A stretch of 64,000 nt of DNA from Chitinimonas arctica (lineage in GTDB: Bacteria > Pseudomonadota > Gammaproteobacteria > Burkholderiales > Chitinimonadaceae), in assembly GCF_007431345.1 (NCBI RefSeq), contig NZ_CP041730.1, forward strand, positions 3,038,001-3,102,000, read 5' to 3'. Shown piece after piece: positions 8,559 to 25,293 of this stretch (position 1 is its first letter; each line of letters starts with the position of its first letter). The position numbers and the translations under genes were made by a program. The notes below the pieces were generated by a model that was given only the letters and a program-made list of their open reading frames with translations, was not told the origin of the DNA and did not search any database.

Positions 8559-8644
8559 GGTGGGAGTGTGCCGATGGATGAACAGGGCGGTACGATAGCA
8601 GAGGGGGCCGCTACAGGGCGAGCACGTTGGAATAGAATAATGTC

Positions 8645-9802
8645 ATGAAAAAATCATTTTCCATGCTGGATGCGCTTGCAGCCGAGTTGACCGAGCTCGA
8701 GAGCAAGCATCTATTGCGGCGACGGCGTACGGTCGAGTCCGCCCAGGGTGTCAGGGTGCGAGTGGCTGGCCGCGAACTGCGCAATTTCTGCGGCAACGAT
8801 TATCTCGGGCTGGCCAACGATGCCGGCTTAAAGGCGGCGGCTAGTGCGGCGATCGCAGAATATGGCGTCGGCAGCGGCAGTTCGCACCTGGTTTGCGGCC
8901 ATCAAGCCCCGCATGAACTGCTGGAGCAGCGATTCGCCGGCATGGTCGGCCTGCCGGCCGCATTGGGCTTCGCCACCGGCTATATGGCCAATCTTGGCGT
9001 GATCACGGCCCTGGTCGGCCGGGGCGATGCGGTATTCGCCGACCGCTTGAACCATGCTTCGCTCAACGATGCCTGCCTGCTCAGCCGCGCCGATTTCGTG
9101 CGCTTCAATCATAACGACCTCGATGGCTTGGCGCGCCAATTGGCCGCATCCACGGCCCGCCGCAAGCTGATAGCAGTGGATGCCGTCTACAGCATGGATG
9201 GCGATCTGGCGCCCTTGCAAGCATTGCTGGCCCTGGCCGAGCGCTTCGATGCCTGGCTTTACCTGGACGATGCACATGGCTTCGGGGTGTTGGGAGAGGG
9301 GAAAGGCAGCCTGGCGCATTGGCAACTCGACTCGCCGCGACTCATCTATCTCGCTACGCTCGGTAAGGCGGCGGGTACGGCGGGTGCCTTGGTCGCCGCC
9401 GAGCGGACGGTGATCGATTGGTTGTTGAACAAGGCGCGTACCGCCATCTACACCACGGCCGCGCCCGCTGCCGTTGCCGCCGCCACCTTGGCCTCGCTCG
9501 ATGCGATCGAGCGGGATGGCTGGCGGCGGGATTGCCTGTTCGCGCGTATTGCGCAATTGCGCGAAGGGTTGGCAAGCAGCCGCTACCGTTTACCTGCCTG
9601 GTCCACCCCCATCCAGCCCATTGAATTGGAGACGAGCCAGCAGGCGCTGGCGCTGGCCGAGGCCTTGTGGCAGCGCGGAATATGGGTGGCGGCGATACGC
9701 CCGCCCACCGTGCCGACCCCGCGCCTGCGCATCACCCTGTCCGCCGCGCATAGCGAAGCGGATGTAGCCGCCTTGGTGGCTGCCTTGCATGAACTTGAAT
9801 AA
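8645..9802 (+). CDS. bioF: 8-amino-7-oxononanoate synthase
   Basis: PLP-dependent enzyme joining pimeloyl-ACP and L-alanine in biotin synthesis, 385 residues. Seen are FCGNDYLGLAND, the GVGSGSSHLVCGH substrate region, LDDAHGFGVLG holding the PLP Asp and His, and TLGKAAG with the Schiff-base Lys241. The gene overlaps the region just before bioH, so both are translated from one message. No palindromic BirA operator is visible in the 86 bases between rfbC and bioF. Confidence 0.96.
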   Translation: MKKSFSMLDALAAELTELESKHLLRRRRTVESAQGVRVRVAGRELRNFCGNDYLGLANDAGLKAAASAAIAEYGVGSGSSHLVCGHQAPHELLEQRFAGMVGLPAALGFATGYMANLGVITALVGRGDAVFADRLNHASLNDACLLSRADFVRFNHNDLDGLARQLAASTARRKLIAVDAVYSMDGDLAPLQALLALAERFDAWLYLDDAHGFGVLGEGKGSLAHWQLDSPRLIYLATLGKAAGTAGALVAAERTVIDWLLNKARTAIYTTAAPAAVAAATLASLDAIERDGWRRDCLFARIAQLREGLASSRYRLPAWSTPIQPIELETSQQALALAEALWQRGIWVAAIRPPTVPTPRLRITLSAAHSEADVAALVAALHELE

Positions 9803-9812
9803 ACGGAAAGCC

Positions 9813-10577
9813 ATGTCGCTCTACATCGAAACGCAAGGCCAGGGCGAAGATCTGGTGCTGATCCACGGCTGGGGCATCCATGGTGCGGTATGGCAAAGGG
9901 TGGCCGAGCACCTGGCCGATAGCCACTGTGTCCACATCGTCGATCTGCCGGGCTGTGGCGACAGCGGGACGATCACACCTTATACCTTGGCAGGCTTGGC
10001 TGCGGCGCTGGATCAGGCGTTCCCGTTGCCGGTCCATGTACTGGGCTGGTCGCTGGGCGGCGCCGTGGGCATGCAGTGGGCGCTGGCAACGCCGGACAAG
10101 GTGCGCTCGCTCAGCCTGTGCGCTTCCTCGCCGTGCTTTATGCAGCGGCCGGATTGGCCGCATGCGACTCCGGCCGAAACCTTGCAGGCCTTCGCCGCCA
10201 GCTTGGCCGACGACTATGCCGCCACGCTGGACATGTTCCTGGGCTTGCAGGTGATGGGCAGCCGCGATGGGCGGACGGTATTGCGCGCGCTGCAAGCCAG
10301 CCTGGCCAACCGCCCGGCGCCGCAACGGCAGGCCTTGCTGGATGGCTTGGATATCTTGCGGAACGAAGATCTGCGTCCTTGCGTGGCGGAGCTATCCTGC
10401 CCCTTATTGCTGCAATACGGCGATCGCGACCGCATGACGCCGCCTGCCGCCGGGCAGTGGCTGGAACAGGCCGGCAACGGACAATTGGTCATGCATGCCG
10501 GCGCCGGCCACGCCCCGTTTATTTCGCATGAGGCGGCTTTTATCGAGGCGCAGCAGCGGTTCCTGGCAAGCGTTTAA
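9813..10577 (+). CDS. bioH: Pimeloyl-ACP methyl ester esterase
   Basis: Alpha/beta hydrolase that removes the methyl group of pimeloyl-ACP methyl ester before the BioF step, 254 residues. The catalytic triad can be read as Ser80 (GWSLGG), Asp206 (YGDRDRMTP) and His233 (GAGHAPF), almost the same numbering as E. coli BioH. The oxyanion region LIHGWG lies near residue 18. I chose ATG 9813, with GGAAAG before it, because the protein then begins like E. coli BioH; an in-frame ATG at 9789 inside the end of bioF would add eight residues. No bioC follows, unlike in many relatives; the stop is two bases from the convergent gpsA stop. Confidence 0.93.
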   Translation: MSLYIETQGQGEDLVLIHGWGIHGAVWQRVAEHLADSHCVHIVDLPGCGDSGTITPYTLAGLAAALDQAFPLPVHVLGWSLGGAVGMQWALATPDKVRSLSLCASSPCFMQRPDWPHATPAETLQAFAASLADDYAATLDMFLGLQVMGSRDGRTVLRALQASLANRPAPQRQALLDGLDILRNEDLRPCVAELSCPLLLQYGDRDRMTPPAAGQWLEQAGNGQLVMHAGAGHAPFISHEAAFIEAQQRFLASV

Positions 10578-10579
10578 GC

Positions 10580-11569
10580 TCAAGCCGCTTCTTTTTTTGC
10601 GCCGCGCCCCATCAAGCCGGCAATCGCTTCGGCCGCCGGCAGTTCCTCGAACAGCATGCGGCAGACCGCGGCAGTAATCGGCATATCCACCTGGAGCCGT
10701 TCGGCTTGCTGTTGCACCGCGCGCGCGGTATTCACGCCTTCCGCCACATGGCCCAGATTGCGGATGATCTCGGCCAAGGGCTTGCCCTCGGCCAGCAGCA
10801 GGCCCACCTTGCGATTGCGCGAGAGGTCGCCGGTACAGGTAAGGATCAGGTCGCCCAGACCGGATAGGCCATTGAAGGTTTCCGGCCGGGCGCCCAGGGC
10901 TACCCCGAAACGGGTGATCTCGGCCAGGCCGCGCGTCAATAGCGCCGCGCGGGCGTTGTGCCCCAATTTGAGGCCGTCGCCCACGCCGGCTGCGATCGCC
11001 ATGATGTTCTTTACCGCGCCGCCGATTTCCGCGCCGATGATATCGTTGCTGGAATAGATGCGCAGGCGGCTGGAATTCAAGGCTGCCGCCCATTCGTCGG
11101 CAAAGCCGGCATCTTCGGAGGCCAGGGTCAGCGCGGCCGGCAGGCCGGCGGCAACTTCCTGGGCAAAGCTGGGGCCGGTCAATATCCCGCGCGAAACCGT
11201 AGCGGGCAGTTCGGCGGCGGCGACCTCGTGGGCGGGTAGCTGGGTGTCCGCCTCCAGCCCCTTGCAAGCCCACAACACCGGCAGCGTACTGCCCAACGTT
11301 GTCAGGGCGCGCAGGGAAGGGCGCAAACCGGCGGTGGGGGTGACCACCAGGACCAGGTCGGCGTCCGCGACGGCAACGCCGAGCTCGGCTTGCAAGGTCA
11401 ACTGAGCCGGGAAAGGCTGGCCGGCCAGATAGCGCTGGTTTTCACCGGCCGCGCGCATGCTTTCGATCTGGGCAGTATCGCGCGCCCATAGGCTCACCGC
11501 GTGATGCCTGGCGAAACTCATGGCCAGCGCCGTACCCCAGGCGCCCGCGCCCATCACGGCTATCTTCAT
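10580..11569 (-). CDS. gpsA: Glycerol-3-phosphate dehydrogenase [NAD(P)+]
   Basis: Cytoplasmic enzyme reducing dihydroxyacetone phosphate to sn-glycerol-3-phosphate for phospholipid synthesis, 329 residues. The N-terminal NAD(P) loop is VMGAGAWGTALA; the catalytic Lys lies in GAVKNIMAIAAG, and GLGDLILTCTG is the substrate-domain motif. Start 11569 gives an ATGA overlap with the upstream SH3 gene; a start nine bases earlier (11578) is also possible. It is the last gene of a minus-strand run secB, SH3 protein, gpsA, a known linkage of secB and gpsA in proteobacteria. Confidence 0.95.
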   Translation of the reverse strand: MKIAVMGAGAWGTALAMSFARHHAVSLWARDTAQIESMRAAGENQRYLAGQPFPAQLTLQAELGVAVADADLVLVVTPTAGLRPSLRALTTLGSTLPVLWACKGLEADTQLPAHEVAAAELPATVSRGILTGPSFAQEVAAGLPAALTLASEDAGFADEWAAALNSSRLRIYSSNDIIGAEIGGAVKNIMAIAAGVGDGLKLGHNARAALLTRGLAEITRFGVALGARPETFNGLSGLGDLILTCTGDLSRNRKVGLLLAEGKPLAEIIRNLGHVAEGVNTARAVQQQAERLQVDMPITAAVCRMLFEELPAAEAIAGLMGRGAKKEAA

Positions 11570-12018
11570 ATGCCCCATACCTCTTCGATGCGTATATAGC
11601 CCATCGCGCCGTCGCGATGCCTGACCTTGACCCAGCCTGTCTTGCCGGTCTCCAGCAGATCGAACAGCACGGCTTTCTCCGCCGTAAACAATAGCGACGC
11701 CTTGATATCGGCCGCGCTACGTACTTCCGCCTTGCTTTGGGCGACCACGACAGTGCGCTTGGCGCTCAGCGTCTTCTTCTCGACCCAGGCCAGCGCGCCG
11801 GATTGGTCGCGCACGCGCAGCCAATCCTTGTTGTCCACCAGGACCTCTACCGGCAGGCCTTTGCTGGCGACAAACAAGCGCTTCGCCTGCGCCGAGGGGG
11901 TGTCATAAAAAACCGCGCCGTGTTCCGCTACAGAACGGAACTCCAGCGCGGTCGCGGAAATTGCCGCCAGGCCCAGCAGGCCGGCGGCGATACCCTTACT
12001 GAACAGTGCTAGGCGCAT
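11566..12018 (-). CDS. Secreted bacterial SH3-domain protein
   Basis: 150 residues with a signal peptide (about 1-24, ending AISATA) and two SH3-like repeats: about 30-80 (ending DWLRVRDQSGALAWVEKK) and about 88-148 (ending GWVKVRHRDGAMGYI). Such modules often bind peptidoglycan or proteins in the periplasm; the ligand is unknown here. It begins 23 bases inside the end of secB and its stop overlaps the gpsA start, so the three genes are tightly coupled in translation. Confidence 0.85.
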   Translation of the reverse strand: MRLALFSKGIAAGLLGLAAISATALEFRSVAEHGAVFYDTPSAQAKRLFVASKGLPVEVLVDNKDWLRVRDQSGALAWVEKKTLSAKRTVVVAQSKAEVRSAADIKASLLFTAEKAVLFDLLETGKTGWVKVRHRDGAMGYIRIEEVWGI

Positions 12019-12463
12019 CTTGGCTTACGGCCTGCTGCTGTGCTTGGCGCTGCATATACAGCTGCTCGAAATTGATGGGAGCCAGGATGACCGGTGGGAA
12101 GCCGGCGCGGGTCACCAGGTCCGACACCACTTCGCGCACGTACGGGAAGAGGATGTTCGGGCAAGCCATGCCCAGGATGGGTTCCAGGTCTTCGTTCGGA
12201 ATATGGCGGATCTGGAAGATGCCGCCTTGCGCCACTTCGGCCAGGAAGACGGTCTTCTCGCCTACCTTGGCGGTAACCGTGACGGTCAACACGTTTTCGT
12301 AGTAACCGTCGTCCAGTTGCTGCGTGGCGGTGTGCAGCTGCATTTCGATTTCCGGCTGCTGCGGTTCGAGATAGATCTGCGGCGCGTTCGGTACTTCCAG
12401 CGACAGGTCTTTGACGAAGAGTTTTTCGATTGCGAAGATGGGTTGGACTTGCTGATCGCTCAT
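11996..12463 (-). CDS. secB: Protein-export chaperone SecB
   Basis: Cytosolic tetrameric chaperone that keeps preproteins unfolded and hands them to SecA, 155 residues. Recognisable are FAIEKLFVKDLSLEVPNAPQ near the N-terminus, the acidic SecA-contact region, GIFQIRHIPNEDLEPILGMACPN and LFPYVREVVSDLVTRAGFPP. The stop lies 23 bases inside the SH3 gene. A Gln-rich C-terminal tail follows the conserved core. Confidence 0.97.
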   Translation of the reverse strand: MSDQQVQPIFAIEKLFVKDLSLEVPNAPQIYLEPQQPEIEMQLHTATQQLDDGYYENVLTVTVTAKVGEKTVFLAEVAQGGIFQIRHIPNEDLEPILGMACPNILFPYVREVVSDLVTRAGFPPVILAPINFEQLYMQRQAQQQAVSQDAPSTVQ

Positions 12464-12570
12464 GGCGACTCCTGCGAAACGGGTTGGTGTAGAAACGAAA
12501 ATAGCGGCCGAATCATCGCAGATTCAGTCGGACAGTGCCATTCGCGTCTAAGGACGGATGAGATGCGTCC

Positions 12571-12828
12571 CTATTGCGCGAGCAGCGGGTCTAGCTTGCC
12601 GGCGCGATTCAGGGCGACGAGGTCGTCGAAGCCGCCGACATGGTAGTCATCGATATAGATCTGCGGAACAGTACGCCTACCTGTGCGCGTCATCATCTCC
12701 GTCCGGCGGTCCGGATCGAGGTCGACGCGGACCTTGTCTATCTGCGCCACCCCCTTGCTGAGCAGCAAACGTTCGGCGCTGATGCAAAAAGGACAGACAG
12801 CGGTACTGTACATGGTGATGCTGGCCAT
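12571..12828 (-). CDS. grxC: Glutaredoxin 3
   Basis: Small thiol-disulfide oxidoreductase, 85 residues. The active site is CPFC (Cys12, Cys15), followed by the cis-Pro motif TVPQIY and the glutathione-contact GGFDDL. I chose ATG 12828 because GGAG lies six bases before it; an upstream in-frame ATG at 12864 would add 12 residues with no similarity to the family. Upstream of secB in the same direction, in the common grxC-secB-gpsA order. Confidence 0.94.
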   Translation of the reverse strand: MASITMYSTAVCPFCISAERLLLSKGVAQIDKVRVDLDPDRRTEMMTRTGRRTVPQIYIDDYHVGGFDDLVALNRAGKLDPLLAQ

Positions 12829-13003
12829 GGTTTCTCCAAGATAAGCCGTGTTAGAACTAGCCACTAAACTTATATATGTGTTCCGAAACCGTCTGTTTCA
12901 AGACCCGCCAAGCGCGGTAAAATTCTTTGCGCGCACCCTGTATTATGGATCAATGACTTATTGAATTCCCGCGCCGTTCCCCGGTAAGTTTTACAGAAGG
13001 GTG

Positions 13004-13032
13004 TTGACGGCCGGCGGGGTGGTGCGTATAGT
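13004..13032 (+). promoter_or_regulatory. Sigma-70 promoter of first rRNA operon
   Basis: TTGACG at 13004-13009 and TATAGT at 13027-13032 with a 17-base spacer. The same two hexamers with a different 17-base spacer precede the second operon at 19239-19267. Confidence 0.85.
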
Positions 13033-13108
13033 TCGCTTCTCTGCTGCTGACGCAGACAAAAACGAAGCGAAACACACGATGTTAGCCGAGTTAGTCTGAA
13101 CAAGCAAA

Positions 13109-13121
13109 CGCTCTTTAACAA
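13109..13121 (+). promoter_or_regulatory. boxA antitermination site, leader 1
   Basis: CGCTCTTTAACAA matches the rRNA boxA core recognised by NusB/NusE. It sits 110 bases before 16S. Confidence 0.8.
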
Positions 13122-13230
13122 GATACAACCGATAAGCGTAGGCACTTGGCTTTAGGCTAAAGGCTTACGAGATTTGACGGCTTAGGCTGTTGAATCAAGC
13201 AATGCCAGTTTTGTTTCAAAAACAGAGATT

Positions 13231-14769
<1,539 letters not shown>

Positions 14770-14869
14770 GAGAAAGGCCGACAGGCCAAGTGTCTACACT
14801 TATCGGTTGTGTGTTGAGAAGTACGGAGTGCTGTTCGGGGAACCGGACAGAGACTTCAAAGAGAAAGCT

Positions 14870-14946
14870 GGGTCAGTAGCTCAGTCGGTTAGAGCACCGT
14901 CTTGATAAGGCGGGGGTCATAGGTTCGATTCCTATCTGACCCACCA
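14870..14946 (+). tRNA. tRNA-Ile (GAT), copy 1
   Basis: 77 bases with a full cloverleaf, anticodon loop TTGATAA (anticodon GAT) and encoded CCA. Lies in the 16S-23S spacer as usual. Confidence 0.97.
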
Positions 14947-14955
14947 GTCGTTATA

Positions 14956-15031
14956 GGGGGTTTAGCTCAGCTGGGAGAGCACCTGCTTTGCAAGCAGGGG
15001 GTCGTCGGTTCGATCCCGTCAACCTCCACCA
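14956..15031 (+). tRNA. tRNA-Ala (TGC), copy 1
   Basis: 76 bases, acceptor stem GGGGGTT/AACCTCC, anticodon TGC in CTTTGCAAG, encoded CCA. Nine bases after tRNA-Ile. Confidence 0.97.
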
Positions 15032-15138
15032 TTCTTTTTGAAGGTAAGGAAACAAACAACAGCGAATTCGAGCATCCTGGGTAGGTAGAGGAGGGTTTGA
15101 GTTTCTTGTTGCTTGGCTTCTTTAGCCAATCTGTACTT

Positions 15139-15151
15139 TGCTCTTTAACAA
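15139..15151 (+). promoter_or_regulatory. boxA in 16S-23S spacer, copy 1
   Basis: TGCTCTTTAACAA, the same antitermination core as in the leader, about 130 bases before 23S. Confidence 0.75.
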
Positions 15152-15282
15152 GATAGAAGAAGTAATCAATGTAGTTCTAGTAAAGAACTGCAATGGGTTG
15201 ATTGTATCGAAACTGGATTCATGACTAGTCGCATGGATCCGGGCAAACGCAAAAGACCGATAACCAGGCATTTTTGGTTATA

Positions 15283-18168
<2,886 letters not shown>

Positions 18169-18314
18169 ATAACCCAAGATGCCTGAGCATCGGGTTTGCG
18201 GGTACAACCAACCCAAAAGATTACTTCTTCTATCGAATGGTTTGCGACGCTTAAGTGCGAAGCGAGCCACAGAAATGCTAGAACGATGTGCAAACACATT
18301 GTTCGCCCCAGTTT

Positions 18315-18431
18315 TGCTTGGCGGCAATAGCGCGTTGGACCCACGCCTTCCCATCTCGAACAGGACCGTGAAACGACGTTGCGCCGATGATAGTGCGGAC
18401 TACCCGTGTGAAAGTAGGTCACCGCCAGGCT
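18315..18431 (+). rRNA. rrf: 5S ribosomal RNA, copy 1
   Basis: About 117 bases starting TGCTTGGCGGC and ending CCGCCAGGCT; these ends pair. Contains the conserved GAACAGGACCGTGAAACG loop region. Confidence 0.93.
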
Positions 18432-18439
18432 ACCCATAG

Positions 18440-18476
18440 AAAACCCCGAACTCGATGAGTTCGGGGTTTTTGCTTT
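18440..18476 (+). terminator. Terminator of first rRNA operon
   Basis: Stem AAAACCCCGAACTC / GAGTTCGGGGTTTT with a GAT loop and T-run. Differs from the second copy by one base in the stem. Confidence 0.93.
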
Positions 18477-18525
18477 TGGTTTCAAGTGCCTTGACTGTGC
18501 GTATCAATCAATGCACATTGAGACC

Positions 18526-18816
18526 ATGAAGCCGTCTATTGCCCTGCAAGCCCATCGCGACGACATCCGCCGCGTCGTCGCGGCGCATCGAGGCTGCAAT
18601 GTCCGCGTATTCGGTTCGGTTGCCCACGGCGCCGATACCGAAGCCAGCGATCTTGATCTCTTGATCGATCCAACGCCAGAAACCACCCTGTTCGACATCG
18701 GCGCCATCCGCCATGAGCTGCGCAAGTTGCTTGGCGTGCCGGTGGACGTGCTGACGCCCAAGGCGCTGCCAGACAAATTCCGCGACACGGTGCTAGCCGA
18801 GGCCATTCCGGTATGA
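18526..18816 (+). CDS. mntA: MntA-like antitoxin (minimal nucleotidyltransferase)
   Basis: 96 residues. The nucleotidyltransferase signature GSx10DxD is complete: Gly30-Ser31 and Asp42-Leu-Asp44, within FGSVAHGADTEASDLDLLID. In type VII toxin-antitoxin pairs this enzyme AMPylates a tyrosine of the HEPN partner and so silences it. ATG 18511 would add five residues; I prefer 18526 because homologues begin close to MKPS. The stop overlaps the hepT start by four bases. The pair lies between two rRNA operons, a rare place for a protein-coding insertion. Confidence 0.88.
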   Translation: MKPSIALQAHRDDIRRVVAAHRGCNVRVFGSVAHGADTEASDLDLLIDPTPETTLFDIGAIRHELRKLLGVPVDVLTPKALPDKFRDTVLAEAIPV

Positions 18817-19172
18817 GCCGCGACACCCAGCGCCTGGCCGACTATCTGAATCACGTCTTGCAAGCCATCGCGCGTATCCAGCGCTACACCGAAGCTGCTA
18901 CCTGCAGGGTCTTCCTGGAGAACGAAATGGTGCAGGATGCGGTAATCCGTAATTTCGAGATCATTGGCGAGGCCTGCCGGAACATCGAACGCCACTATCC
19001 CGACTTCGCCGCCGACCATCCGGAAGTGCCATGGGCGTTTGCCTATGAAATGCGCAACGCCTTGGCGCACGGCTACTTCAAGGTTGATCTGGAAATCGTC
19101 TGGAAGACCATCCAAAATGATCTCCCTGGCTTGGAATGCCAAGTAGAGGCGCTGGCCGCTGCGCTAGCTTAA
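18813..19172 (+). CDS. hepT: HepT-like HEPN ribonuclease toxin
   Basis: 119 residues of the HEPN/DUF86 family. The RNase motif Rx4HxY is present as Arg81, His86 and Tyr88 (RNALAHGY); Tyr88 corresponds to the residue AMPylated by MntA. Family members cut RNA, and some cleave the 3' ends of tRNAs, stopping growth when the antitoxin is absent. Translation is coupled to mntA by an ATGA overlap. It may act in stress or phage defence, or simply be a selfish stabilising module; the sequence does not tell. Confidence 0.9.
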   Translation: MSRDTQRLADYLNHVLQAIARIQRYTEAATCRVFLENEMVQDAVIRNFEIIGEACRNIERHYPDFAADHPEVPWAFAYEMRNALAHGYFKVDLEIVWKTIQNDLPGLECQVEALAAALA

Positions 19173-19238
19173 GTTATTGTATTTATTGGCTTGCTCTGGC
19201 CGGGGCTAAGAATCTTTAAGGAATTTTGCAAAAGGGTG

Positions 19239-19267
19239 TTGACGCACGGTGCGGCTAACCGTATAGT
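19239..19267 (+). promoter_or_regulatory. Sigma-70 promoter of second rRNA operon
   Basis: TTGACG at 19239-19244, TATAGT at 19262-19267, spacer 17. The spacer sequence differs from copy 1 while both hexamers and the preceding AAGGGTG are kept, so this operon has its own promoter and does not need read-through. Confidence 0.85.
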
Positions 19268-19344
19268 TCGCCTCCTGCTGCTGACGCAGACAAATAAACG
19301 AAGCGAAACACTCGATGTTAGCCAAGTTAGTCTGAACAAGCAAA

Positions 19345-19357
19345 CGCTCTTTAACAA
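19345..19357 (+). promoter_or_regulatory. boxA antitermination site, leader 2
   Basis: Identical to the first-copy boxA, CGCTCTTTAACAA. Confidence 0.8.
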
Positions 19358-19466
19358 GATACAACCGATAAGCGTAGGCACTTGGCTTTAGGCTAAAGGC
19401 TTACGAGATTTGACGGCTTAGGCTGTTGAATCAAGCAATGCCAGTTTTGTTTCAAAAACAGAGATT

Positions 19467-21005
<1,539 letters not shown>

Positions 21006-21105
21006 GAGAAAGGCCGACAGGCCAAGTGTCTACACTTATCGGTTGTGTGTTGAGAAGTACGGAGTGCTGTTCGGGGAACCGGACAGAGACTTCAAAGAGA
21101 AAGCT

Positions 21106-21182
21106 GGGTCAGTAGCTCAGTCGGTTAGAGCACCGTCTTGATAAGGCGGGGGTCATAGGTTCGATTCCTATCTGACCCACCA
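21106..21182 (+). tRNA. tRNA-Ile (GAT), copy 2
   Basis: Same 77 bases as copy 1, with anticodon GAT and encoded CCA. Confidence 0.97.
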
Positions 21183-21191
21183 GTCGTTATA

Positions 21192-21267
21192 GGGGGTTTA
21201 GCTCAGCTGGGAGAGCACCTGCTTTGCAAGCAGGGGGTCGTCGGTTCGATCCCGTCAACCTCCACCA
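21192..21267 (+). tRNA. tRNA-Ala (TGC), copy 2
   Basis: Same 76 bases as copy 1, with anticodon TGC and encoded CCA. Confidence 0.97.
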
Positions 21268-21374
21268 TTCTTTTTGAAGGTAAGGAAACAAACAACAGCG
21301 AATTCGAGCATCCTGGGTAGGTAGAGGAGGGTTTGAGTTTCTTGTTGCTTGGCTTCTTTAGCCAATCTGTACTT

Positions 21375-21387
21375 TGCTCTTTAACAA
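21375..21387 (+). promoter_or_regulatory. boxA in 16S-23S spacer, copy 2
   Basis: TGCTCTTTAACAA, as in copy 1. Confidence 0.75.
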
Positions 21388-21518
21388 GATAGAAGAAGTA
21401 ATCAATGTAGTTCTAGTAAAGAACTGCAATGGGTTGATTGTATCGAAACTGGATTCATGACTAGTCGCATGGATCCGGGCAAACGCAAAAGACCGATAAC
21501 CAGGCATTTTTGGTTATA

Positions 21519-24403
<2,885 letters not shown>

Positions 24404-24549
24404 ATAACCCAAGATGCCTGAGCATCGGGTTTGCGGGTACAACCAACCCAAAAGATTACTTCTTCTATCGAATGGTTTGCGACGCTTAAGTGCGAAGCGA
24501 GCCACAGAAATGCTAGAACGATGTGCAAACACATTGTTCGCCCCAGTTT

Positions 24550-24666
24550 TGCTTGGCGGCAATAGCGCGTTGGACCCACGCCTTCCCATCTCGAACAGGA
24601 CCGTGAAACGACGTTGCGCCGATGATAGTGCGGACTACCCGTGTGAAAGTAGGTCACCGCCAGGCT
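24550..24666 (+). rRNA. rrf: 5S ribosomal RNA, copy 2
   Basis: Same as copy 1, about 117 bases, with paired ends. Confidence 0.93.
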
Positions 24667-24674
24667 ACCCATAG

Positions 24675-24711
24675 AAAACCCCGAACTTGATGAGTTCGGG
24701 GTTTTTGCTTT
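24675..24711 (+). terminator. Terminator of second rRNA operon
   Basis: Stem AAAACCCCGAACTT / GAGTTCGGGGTTTT; the C of copy 1 is T here, giving a G-T pair. T-run follows. Confidence 0.93.
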
Positions 24712-24737
24712 GGGCGGCGCCCAAAGTTTGATTGCGG

Positions 24738-24764
24738 TGCGGACTCTTGAGAAGATGGCGCGAT
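24738..24764 (+). promoter_or_regulatory. Weak ECF42-like promoter before first DGPF gene
   Basis: TGCGGA, 17 bases, CGAT. The downstream element and spacing fit the ECF42 pattern (TGTCGA, 16-17, CGTC or CGAT), but the upstream element matches only four of six bases. It ends 34 bases before the start codon. Confidence 0.3.
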
Positions 24765-24798
24765 ATAGAAAGCGCGCTTACCTAACCTTGGAGACACC

Positions 24799-25152
24799 AT
24801 GTCGTATCTACTACTTATCGTCGAACCGCTGGGACAGCGCGCCGAGCGGCCCGAAGGGGAAGGTGCCCAGGCTTACCGGCGTATGTTGGACTATACCGCC
24901 GATCTCAAGGCACGCGGCGTATTGCTGGGCAGCAACTCGCTGACCTCCAGCGAACACGGGGTACGGGTCCAGCGCAGAGAGGGACGTCAGGCGCTGTTGG
25001 ACGGCCCATTCGCCGAGGCCAAGGAAATGGTGGGCGGCTACTTCCTGCTCGATTGTGCCACGCGTGAAGAAGCCATCGCCTTAGCCGCCGAATGCCCGGC
25101 GGCCGAGTGGTGTACGGTCGAGGTCCGCGAGACAGGCCCCTGTTTCGAGTAG
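24799..25152 (+). CDS. DGPF/YciI-family protein
   Basis: 117 residues, small alpha/beta fold of the YCII-related family. The DGPF signature is seen as LLDGPFAEAKEMVGGYFLLD (about 75-94). The biochemical role of DGPF proteins is unsettled; they are the genes most often found beside and controlled by ECF42 sigma factors. GGAG eight bases before ATG 24799 sets the start. It is 140 bases from the next gene, so it may have its own promoter. Confidence 0.88.
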   Translation: MSYLLLIVEPLGQRAERPEGEGAQAYRRMLDYTADLKARGVLLGSNSLTSSEHGVRVQRREGRQALLDGPFAEAKEMVGGYFLLDCATREEAIALAAECPAAEWCTVEVRETGPCFE

Positions 25153-25209
25153 CCCCGCCGGGCCCGCAGAACGGCCATCGAAAATAATTTCAAAATAATC
25201 GCTCTTGCC

Positions 25210-25236
25210 TGTCGATCCGGTCTCGTCTCGTTCGTC
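25210..25236 (+). promoter_or_regulatory. Candidate ECF42-dependent promoter
   Basis: TGTCGA at 25210-25215, a 17-base spacer and CGTC at 25233-25236. This is the bipartite motif reported for ECF42 sigma factors and it lies 57 bases before the second DGPF gene, whose operon ends with the ECF42 gene. Reading is direct; use by this sigma factor is inferred. Confidence 0.65.
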
Positions 25237-25293
25237 GTGTAGATAGAAGCCCACCTTTTGGCGCTTCCTTCAACCACAGAGCAGGAGAGAGCG

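Larger units (their letters stand above)
12829..13230 (+). other. Leader of first rRNA operon
   Basis: The first 175 bases hold no gene I can support, only the divergent 5' region of grxC and AT-richer DNA. The rest is the transcribed leader of the rRNA operon with its promoter and boxA. From 13089 on it is identical to the leader of the second operon; before that the two differ. Confidence 0.7.
19173..19466 (+). other. Leader of second rRNA operon
   Basis: No protein gene seen. It carries the promoter at 19239, a diverged upstream half and, from 19325, the leader identical to that of copy 1. Confidence 0.7.

Noticed and set aside
8559..8644. BirA operator before bioF
   Set aside because: No palindrome resembling TTGTAAACC and its reverse complement is present.
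14870..15031. tRNA genes as phage or island attachment sites
   Set aside because: Both tRNAs sit within the operon spacer in each copy, with no integrase or duplicated tRNA 3' end nearby.
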